Origin: Streptomyces sp. Ru62
GTDB taxonomy: Bacteria > Actinomycetota > Actinomycetes > Streptomycetales > Streptomycetaceae
Reading direction: 5' to 3'
Assembly (NCBI RefSeq): GCF_002920615.1
Contig: NZ_PQSU01000040.1
Span: forward strand, 1 to 64,000
DNA: 64,000 bases
This document shows, piece after piece, positions 52,609 to 64,000 of the stretch (positions within the stretch are counted from its first letter, which is position 1; every line of letters begins with the position of its first letter). Under the pieces are notes generated by a model. The model ran no database searches, was not told the origin of the DNA, and saw nothing but the letters and a program-made list of their open reading frames with translations. The position numbers and the translations under genes were made by a program.

Positions 52609-52609
<1 letters not shown>
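47051..52609 (+). CDS. Type I polyketide synthase, one module: KS-AT-DH-KR-ACP
   Basis: 1852 aa. An N-terminal docking coiled coil ([20 protein letters not shown]) precedes KS (about 35-460; Cys206 in DTACSSS, EAHGTG, SNLGHTQ). AT (about 574-847) has GHSVGE and HAFH, both malonyl-CoA signatures. DH (about 929-1200) has [10 protein letters not shown] and [10 protein letters not shown], so it is probably active. KR (about 1418-1620) has [13 protein letters not shown] and QANYAAAN but VDN where B-type KRs have LDD. ACP Ser is in GFDSLAAVE (about 1731). The C-terminal docking helices end [10 protein letters not shown]. Expected step: malonyl extension to an enoyl unit. The stop overlaps the next start (TGATG). 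Confidence 0.95.
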
Positions 52610-57357
<4,748 letters not shown>

Positions 57358-57424
57358 CCCCACCCTCCCACGACACCCCGGCCCCACCGCAGTCCACCTC
57401 TTCGCACAGGAGTGGCGACACCCG

Positions 57425-60400
57425 ATGACCAACGACGAAAAGCTGCTCTCCTACCTCAAGCGGGTCTCCGCCGACCTGGCCCAGACCCGGCAGCGGCTGC
57501 GCGAGGTGGAGACCCAGGACCGGGAACCCATCGCCATCGTCGGGATGAGCTGCCGCTTCCCCGGCGGCGTGACCACCCCGGAGGAGTTCTGGCGGCTCGT
57601 CCACGACGGCGCCGACGCCATCGGCGACTTCCCCGACGACCGCGGCTGGGACCTCGACGCGCTGTACGACCCCGACCCGGACGCCACCGGCAAGAGCTAC
57701 GTCACGCGCGGCGGGTTCCTCGCCGACGCGGCCGGGTTCGAACCGGACTTCTTCGGCATCAGCCCCCGTGAGGCGGTCGCGATGGACCCCCAGCAGCGGC
57801 TGCTGCTGGAGGTGTCGTGGGAGGCCCTGGAACGCGCCCGCATCGCCCCCGACTCCGCGCACGGCGCCCGGATCGGGGTGTTCGCCGGCACCAACGGCCA
57901 GGACTACAAGGACCTGCTGGCAAGGATGCCGGAGGACAGCGAGGCCGCACTCGGCACCGGCGTGCTGGCCGCCGTGATCTCCGGCCGCATCTCCTACACC
58001 CTGGGCCTGGAGGGCCCGGCCGTCACCATCGACACCGCCTGCTCCTCGGCCCTCGTCGCCGTACACCTGGCCGTCCAGGCGCTGCGCAACAAGGAGTGCA
58101 CCCTCGCCCTCGCGGGCGGCGCCACCGTGATGGCCACGCCGGGCAACTTCATCGCCTTCAGCCGGCAGCGCGGCCTGGCCCTCGACGGCCGCTGCAAGTC
58201 CTTCGCGGACGCGGCGGACGGCACCGGCTGGAGCGAGGGCGCCGGCATGCTGGTGCTGGAACGGCTCAGCGACGCCCGCCGCAACGGTCACGAGGTGCTG
58301 GCCGTCGTCCGCGGCTCCGCCGTCAACCAGGACGGCGCCTCCAACGGCCTGACCGCCCCCAACGGGCCGTCCCAGCAGCGTGTCATCCGCGCCGCGCTCG
58401 CCGGGGCGCGGCTCACCGCCGCCGACGTGGACCTGCTGGAAGCACACGGCACCGGGACCACGCTCGGCGACCCGATCGAGGCCCAGGCGCTGCTCGCCAC
58501 CTACGGACAGGACCGGCCCGCGGACACCCCGTTGTGGCTCGGGTCGGTGAAGTCCAACATCGGCCACACCCAGGCCGCGGCCGGCGTCGCCGGCATCATC
58601 AAGGCCGTCATGGCGATGCGGCACCGCGTGCTGCCGAAGACGCTGCACGCCGGCGAGCCGTCCACCAAGGTCGACTGGGGTCAGGGGCAGGTGCGGCTGC
58701 TGACGGAGAACCGGCCCTGGCCCGACCCCGGCCGCCCGCGCCGGGCCGCCGTCTCCTCCTTCGGCGCCAGCGGCACCAACGCGCACACCATCCTGGAGGA
58801 GGCCCCCGCCGAGGAACCGGCCCGGACCGAGCCGCGTACGGCACCGCCGCTGGTGCCGTGGGTGCTCTCCGGCCGCACCGAACGCGCCCTGCGCGAGCAG
58901 GCCGCCCGCCTGGTGGCCGCCGCCGGTGAGCTCGACCCGGTGGACGTGGCGCACTCCCTGGCCGCCACCCGCACGGCCCACCCGTACCGGGCCGTCGTCC
59001 TCGGCTCGGACCGCGACGCGCTCCTGACCGCCGTGACCCGGGTCGCCGACGGCGGTCCGGGCGCCGCCTCGGGCCGGGTCCGCAAGGGACAGACCGCCTT
59101 CCTGTTCACCGGTCAGGGCGCCCAGCGCGCCGGCATGGGCCGGGAGCTGCACGCGCACTTCCCGGTCTTCGCCCGTGCCTTCGACGAGATCTGCGCGCAC
59201 TTCGGCGACGACGAGCTGCGCGACCTCGTGCTCGGCGACGACCCCGAGCCGCTGAACCGCACCGCCCGCACCCAGATGGCGCTGTTCGCCTTCGAGGTCG
59301 CGCTGTACCGCCTGGTGGAGTCCTGGGGGCTCACGCCCGACTACCTGGCCGGCCACTCCATCGGCGAGATCGCCGCCGCCCACGTGGCCGGCGTCCTGGA
59401 CCTGAAGGACGCGACCACACTGGTGGCCGCGCGCGGCCGGCTCATGCAGGCGCTGCCCGAGGGCGGCGCGATGATCGCCCTGCGCGCCTCTGAGGAGGAG
59501 GTCCGCCCGCTGCTCACCGAGCGGGTCGGCATCGCCGCCGTCAACGGCCCCGAGTCCGTGGTGATCTCCGGGGACGCGGCCGAGGCCGAGGCGGTGGCCG
59601 CCCACTTCGCCAAGAGCCGCCGTCTGACGGTCTCGCACGCCTTCCACTCGCCGCTCATGGAACCGATGCTGGACGGGTTCCGGGCGGTCGCCGAGTCCCT
59701 GACCTACCACCGCGCCACCGTCCCCGTCGTCTCCAACGTCACCGGCGCCCTCGCCACCCAGGACATCGCCGGCCCCGACTACTGGGTGCGGCACGTGCGC
59801 GAGGCGGTCCGCTTCCACGACGGGATACGCGCCCTCGCCGCCGAGGGCGTCACCCGCTTCCTCGAACTCGGCCCGGACGCCGTGCTCACGGCCATGGCCC
59901 GCGAGTGCCTGGCCACCGACGGCACCGGCACCGACGCCGTACTCGCCGCCGCCACCCGCCGCGAACGCGACGAGACCGAGACCCTGCTCACCGCCGTGGC
60001 CCAGCTCTACACCGGCGGCGCCGCCGTGGACTGGACCGCGCTGTTCACCGGCGCCCGCACCGTCGACCTGCCCACCACCGCCTTCCAGCGCGAGCGGTTC
60101 TGGCCCGAGACCACCGCACCGGTCGGCGACGTCGGCTCCGCCGGACTGGACCCCGCCGACCACCCGCTGCTCGGCGCGGCCACCGTGCTCGCCGACTCCG
60201 ACGGCGCCGTGCTCACCGGGCGGCTGTCGGTGCGCACCCACGCCTGGCTCGCCGACCACGTCGTCGGCGGCTCGGTCGTCGTCCCCGGCACCGCCATGGT
60301 CGAACTCGCCGTCCGCGCCGGCGACCAGGTCGGCTGCGGACGCCTGGAGGAACTCGCCCTCGAAGTACCGCTGGTGCTGCCCCCGGACGACGGTGTGCGC

Positions 60401-63400
60401 GTCCAGGTCGCCGTCGGGGCGCCCGACCCGTCCGGCGCCCGCACGGTGCAGGTGTACGCCCGTGCCGAGAGCCTGCCCGCCGACGAACCGTGGACCCTGC
60501 ACGCCTCCGGCCTCCTCACCGCGGACACCGGTACGCCGGGCAGCCGTCTGGACGTCTGGCCCCCCGAGGACGCCGAACCCCTCGACACGGACGGGCTGTA
60601 CCAGCGGCACGCCGCCGCCGGACTGGCGTACGGGCCCGCCTTCCAGGCCCTGACCGCCGCCTGGCGGCGCGGCGAGGAGCTGTACGCCGAGGTACGGCTG
60701 CCCGAGCGGCCCGCCGCCGACGCGCCCCGCTTCGGGCTGCACCCGGCCGCCTTCGACGCCGCCCTGCACGCTCTCGCCCTGCTCGGCGACGGTACCGCCG
60801 ACGACACCGCCCGGCTGCCGTTCATGTTCGCCGGTGTCACCCTGCACGCCGTCGGCGCCTCCGTGCTGCGGGCCCGGCTCGTGCCCACCGGGAACCACGC
60901 CTTCGCCGTCGACCTGGCCGACGCCACCGGCGCCCCCGTCGCCACGGTCACCTCGCTCGCCTCCCGCCCGCTCACGAACCTGCGCGCCGCCCGCGACACC
61001 ACCGCCGACGCCCTGTTCACCCTCGACTGGCAGCCGCTGCCCCTGGACGCCGACGCCCCCGACACCGCCCACCGGGTGCTGCGCAGCACGCCCGGCAGCG
61101 ACCCCGGCGCCGTACGGGAGGCGCTGCGCACCGCGCTCGCCGCCCTCCAGGACGACGACCCCCGCCCGCTGGCCGTCGTCACCCACGGAGCGGTCGGCGT
61201 CGCGGGGGAGGACGTGCCCGACCTGGCCGGCGCGGCCGTCTGGGGCCTGGTGCGGTCCGCGCAGTCGGAGAACCCGGACCGGTTCGTCCTGCTCGACCTC
61301 GAACCGGGCGCGGACGCCGACACCGTCCTGCCCGCCGTCCTGGCCTCCGGCGAACCGCAGATCGCCGTGCGGGCCGGCACCGCCCACGCCGCCCGGCTGG
61401 TGCGCGCGGAAATACCCGAGGCGTCAGCGCCGTGGGAGATCGACCCCGAGGGGACCGTCCTGCTGACCGGCGCCACCGGCGGCCTCGGCCCGGTGATCGC
61501 CCGCCACCTGGTCACCGCCCACGGCGTCCGGCACCTCGCCCTGCTCAGCCGGTCGGGCCGCGCCGACGACCTGATCGCCGAGCTCGCCGCCCTCGGCGCC
61601 ACCGCGACCGCCCACGCCTGCGACACCGGCGACCGCGACGGCCTCGCCGCCGTCCTCGCCGGCATCCCGGCCGACCGCCCGCTCACCGCGGTCGTCCACG
61701 CCGCCGGCGTCCTGGACGACGGCGTCGTCTCCTCGCTCACCCCCGAGCGGATCGACACGGTCCTCGCGCCGAAGGCGCTCGGCGCCCTCCACCTCCACGA
61801 ACTCACCGGCGGACTCGGGGCGTTCGTGCTGTTCTCGTCCGTCGCCGGCACCGTCGGCGCCCCCGGCCAGGGCAACTACGCCGCCGCCAACGCCCTCCTG
61901 GACGCCCTGGCCGCGCACCGCCACGCCCAGGGCCTGCCCGCGCTGTCCCTGGCGTGGGGACCGTGGGCCCCGACGGGCGGCATGACCAGCTCCCTGGACG
62001 AGGCCGACCGCGCCCGGATGGCCCGCGGCGGCATGACCGCCCTGTCGGCCGAGGAGGGCACCGCCCTGTTCGACCGGTCACTGCGCGCCGGCCGTCCCGC
62101 GCTGGCACCGGTGCGGCTCGCCCTGCCCGCGCTGCGCGCCCAGGGCGGCGGCCTCGCCCCCGTCTTCCGCGCACTGGCGGGCCGCCCGGTACGCCGGGAA
62201 GCCGTGGCGCAGGGCACCGACGCCGGCTTCGCCGAGCGCATGGCCGCGCTCGGCGACGAGGAACGCGCCGAGGCCCTGCTGCACACGGTCCGCACCCATG
62301 TCGCCGCCGTCCTCGGACACGCGGACCCCCGGAGCGTGGAGACCGACCGGGCCTTCAAGGAGCTCGGCTTCGACTCGCTCGCCGCCATCGAACTGCGCAA
62401 CTCCCTCTCCGCCGAGCTGGGCCGGCGGCTGGCCGCCACCCTCGTCTTCGACCACCCCTCGCCCGAAGCGCTCGCCGCCCACCTCGGCACCCTGGTCGAC
62501 GGCGGCGCCCGGACCGGGGCCCACCGTGGACGCCGCACCGTCAAGGCCCGCGCGGACGAGCCGCTGGCGATCGTGGGCATGGCGTGCCGCTACCCGGGCG
62601 ACGTCCGCACTCCGGAGGACCTGTGGCGGCTGGTCGCCGACGGCACCGACGCCATCACCGCGTTCCCCGCCAACCGTGGCTGGGACGTGGACCGCGTCGT
62701 CGACCCCGCCCGGCAGCGCCCCGACACCTCCTACGTCGGCGAGGGCGGCTTCCTGCACGACGCGGGCGCGTTCGACGCCGCGTTCTTCGGCATCAGCCCC
62801 AAGGAAGCCCTCGTCATGGACCCGCAGCAGCGGCTGCTGCTGGAGGCGTCCTGGGAGGCGCTGGAGAACGCGGGCATCGACCCGCACAGCCTCAAGGGCA
62901 GCCGCACCGGCGTGTTCGCCGGCGTCCAGTACCACGACTACTTCGGCAGCTTCGGCTCCGGCAGCATCATCTCCGGCCGCGTCGCCTACACCCTCGGCCT
63001 GGAGGGCCCGTCGCTGTCCGTCGACACCGCCTGCTCCTCCTCGCTGGTGGCGCTGCACCTGGCCGCCCAGTCGCTCCGGCAGGGCGAGTCCGGCCTCGCC
63101 CTGGTCGGCGGCGTCGCCGTCATGGCCACCCCGGAGACGTTCATCGAGTTCAGCCGGCAGGGCGCGCTCGCCCCCGACGCCCGCACCCGCGCCTTCGCCG
63201 ACGCGGCGGCCGGGACCGTGTGGGGCGAGGGCGTCGGCGTCCTGGTCGTGGAACGCCTCTCCGACGCCCGCCGCAACGGCCACGAGGTCCTGGCCGTCGT
63301 CCGTGGCACCGCCGTCAACCAGGACGGCGCCTCCAACGGTCTCACCGCCCCCAACGGCCCCTCCCAGGAACGCGTCATCCTCGAAGCCCTGGAGAACGCC

Positions 63401-64000
63401 CGCCTCACCACCGCCGACGTGGACGTGGTGGAGGCGCACGGTACGGGCACGACGCTGGGCGACCCGATCGAGGCGCAGGCGCTGCTGGCCACCTACGGCC
63501 AGGAGCGCCCCTCTGACGCCCCGCTGTGGCTGGGGTCGGTGAAGTCCAACATCGGTCACACCCAGGCCGCAGCCGGAGTGGCGGGTGTGATCAAGATGGT
63601 CATGGCGATGCGCAACGGGGTCTTGCCGAGGACCCTGCACGTGGACCGGCCGTCCACGAAGGTCGACTGGGACGCCGGGCAGGTGCGCCTGCTGACGGAG
63701 GAACGGCCCTGGCCCCGCACCGACCGTCCGCGCCGGGCCGGAGTGTCGTCCTTCGGCATCAGCGGCACCAACGCCCACGTCATCCTCGAACAGGCCCCGC
63801 CCGCCCCCGCCCAGCCCGACCGTACCGGACCGCAGGGCCTCGCCGTGCCGTGGCTGCTCACCGCCAAGACGCCCGCCGCGCTCGCCGGTCAGGCCGCCGC
63901 GCTCCTCGGCCACCTCGACACGCACCCGGGGCTCGACCCGTCCGACGTCGGCTGGACCCTCGCCACCACCCGCGCCCGCTTCCCGTACCGCGCCTCGATC
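57425..64000 (+). CDS. Type I polyketide synthase, at least two modules, cut by the window edge: KS-AT-DH-KR-ACP-KS-
   Basis: At least 2192 aa, no stop. Docking coiled coil ([20 protein letters not shown]). Module one: KS (about 35-460, Cys206 in DTACSSA); AT (about 558-830, GHSIGE, HAFH, malonyl); DH (about 912-1185, [20 protein letters not shown]); KR (about 1341-1560, [33 protein letters not shown]1-type); ACP (GFDSLAAIE, about 1651). Module two: KS (about 1711-2120, Cys1870 in DTACSSS, EAHGTG, SNIGHTQ), then the KS-AT linker where the window ends. AGGAG lies 12 bp before the ATG; 67-bp gap from the previous gene. Module one should give a trans double bond. Confidence 0.95.
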   Translation, partial: MTNDEKLLSYLKRVSADLAQTRQRLREVETQDREPIAIVGMSCRFPGGVTTPEEFWRLVHDGADAIGDFPDDRGWDLDALYDPDPDATGKSYVTRGGFLADAAGFEPDFFGISPREAVAMDPQQRLLLEVSWEALERARIAPDSAHGARIGVFAGTNGQDYKDLLARMPEDSEAALGTGVLAAVISGRISYTLGLEGPAVTIDTACSSALVAVHLAVQALRNKECTLALAGGATVMATPGNFIAFSRQRGLALDGRCKSFADAADGTGWSEGAGMLVLERLSDARRNGHEVLAVVRGSAVNQDGASNGLTAPNGPSQQRVIRAALAGARLTAADVDLLEAHGTGTTLGDPIEAQALLATYGQDRPADTPLWLGSVKSNIGHTQAAAGVAGIIKAVMAMRHRVLPKTLHAGEPSTKVDWGQGQVRLLTENRPWPDPGRPRRAAVSSFGASGTNAHTILEEAPAEEPARTEPRTAPPLVPWVLSGRTERALREQAARLVAAAGELDPVDVAHSLAATRTAHPYRAVVLGSDRDALLTAVTRVADGGPGAASGRVRKGQTAFLFTGQGAQRAGMGRELHAHFPVFARAFDEICAHFGDDELRDLVLGDDPEPLNRTARTQMALFAFEVALYRLVESWGLTPDYLAGHSIGEIAAAHVAGVLDLKDATTLVAARGRLMQALPEGGAMIALRASEEEVRPLLTERVGIAAVNGPESVVISGDAAEAEAVAAHFAKSRRLTVSHAFHSPLMEPMLDGFRAVAESLTYHRATVPVVSNVTGALATQDIAGPDYWVRHVREAVRFHDGIRALAAEGVTRFLELGPDAVLTAMARECLATDGTGTDAVLAAATRRERDETETLLTAVAQLYTGGAAVDWTALFTGARTVDLPTTAFQRERFWPETTAPVGDVGSAGLDPADHPLLGAATVLADSDGAVLTGRLSVRTHAWLADHVVGGSVVVPGTAMVELAVRAGDQVGCGRLEELALEVPLVLPPDDGVRVQVAVGAPDPSGARTVQVYARAESLPADEPWTLHASGLLTADTGTPGSRLDVWPPEDAEPLDTDGLYQRHAAAGLAYGPAFQALTAAWRRGEELYAEVRLPERPAADAPRFGLHPAAFDAALHALALLGDGTADDTARLPFMFAGVTLHAVGASVLRARLVPTGNHAFAVDLADATGAPVATVTSLASRPLTNLRAARDTTADALFTLDWQPLPLDADAPDTAHRVLRSTPGSDPGAVREALRTALAALQDDDPRPLAVVTHGAVGVAGEDVPDLAGAAVWGLVRSAQSENPDRFVLLDLEPGADADTVLPAVLASGEPQIAVRAGTAHAARLVRAEIPEASAPWEIDPEGTVLLTGATGGLGPVIARHLVTAHGVRHLALLSRSGRADDLIAELAALGATATAHACDTGDRDGLAAVLAGIPADRPLTAVVHAAGVLDDGVVSSLTPERIDTVLAPKALGALHLHELTGGLGAFVLFSSVAGTVGAPGQGNYAAANALLDALAAHRHAQGLPALSLAWGPWAPTGGMTSSLDEADRARMARGGMTALSAEEGTALFDRSLRAGRPALAPVRLALPALRAQGGGLAPVFRALAGRPVRREAVAQGTDAGFAERMAALGDEERAEALLHTVRTHVAAVLGHADPRSVETDRAFKELGFDSLAAIELRNSLSAELGRRLAATLVFDHPSPEALAAHLGTLVDGGARTGAHRGRRTVKARADEPLAIVGMACRYPGDVRTPEDLWRLVADGTDAITAFPANRGWDVDRVVDPARQRPDTSYVGEGGFLHDAGAFDAAFFGISPKEALVMDPQQRLLLEASWEALENAGIDPHSLKGSRTGVFAGVQYHDYFGSFGSGSIISGRVAYTLGLEGPSLSVDTACSSSLVALHLAAQSLRQGESGLALVGGVAVMATPETFIEFSRQGALAPDARTRAFADAAAGTVWGEGVGVLVVERLSDARRNGHEVLAVVRGTAVNQDGASNGLTAPNGPSQERVILEALENARLTTADVDVVEAHGTGTTLGDPIEAQALLATYGQERPSDAPLWLGSVKSNIGHTQAAAGVAGVIKMVMAMRNGVLPRTLHVDRPSTKVDWDAGQVRLLTEERPWPRTDRPRRAGVSSFGISGTNAHVILEQAPPAPAQPDRTGPQGLAVPWLLTAKTPAALAGQAAALLGHLDTHPGLDPSDVGWTLATTRARFPYRASI

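Overview
The window looks like chromosomal DNA of a Streptomyces or close relative. G+C is very high with strong third-position G/C bias. GTG and TTG starts and 4-bp ATGA/GTGA overlaps are common, and the families are typical of the group (AfsR-like BTAD regulators, Rv1733c-like membrane protein, mycothiol-type isomerase fold, multimodular type I PKS). There is no rRNA, tRNA, CRISPR array or insertion sequence that I can see.

Region 1 (about 0.3-17.7 kb) is a complete [NiFe] hydrogenase locus of the actinobacterial high-affinity type (group 1h). A plus-strand maturation operon carries an iron-permease-like protein, hypX, an endopeptidase, and hypB-F-C-D-E. It converges on a minus-strand structural operon: an unknown 514-aa protein, a hemerythrin, hhyS, hhyL, a NifU-C-like protein, a DUF5947-like protein, two small proteins and hypA. 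The two operons meet at a perfect hairpin whose loop holds the hypA stop codon. A LysR regulator and a DoxX-like membrane protein lie upstream of the structural operon.

Region 2 (17.7-21 kb) is a decay zone. It has a frameshifted minus-strand pseudogene of a common Streptomyces family, an intact membrane protein, and internally deleted remnants of a molybdopterin oxidoreductase and a partner gene.

Region 3 (21-47 kb) is mostly ordinary chromosomal content: mannose-6-phosphate isomerase, secreted serine hydrolase, a YcgQ/YcgR-type permease pair, a peptidoglycan-binding-like repeat protein, YihY, an SDR, a CPBP protease, two AfsR-like regulators flanking a chloramphenicol-phosphotransferase-like kinase, a histone-H1-like winged-helix protein, a Tat-exported GH88 hydrolase, an HD-domain/GlxA-type regulator pair, and two LysR/DMT-type loci, one of them with a truncated transporter.

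Region 4 (47-64 kb, runs off the right edge) is the start of a modular type I polyketide synthase cluster. Three collinear genes carry KS-AT-DH-KR-ACP, KS-AT-KR-ACP, and KS-AT-DH-KR-ACP-KS-(cut). All three visible ATs look malonyl-specific. Each protein begins with an N-terminal docking coiled coil and none has a loading module, so the chain must start on a protein encoded elsewhere.
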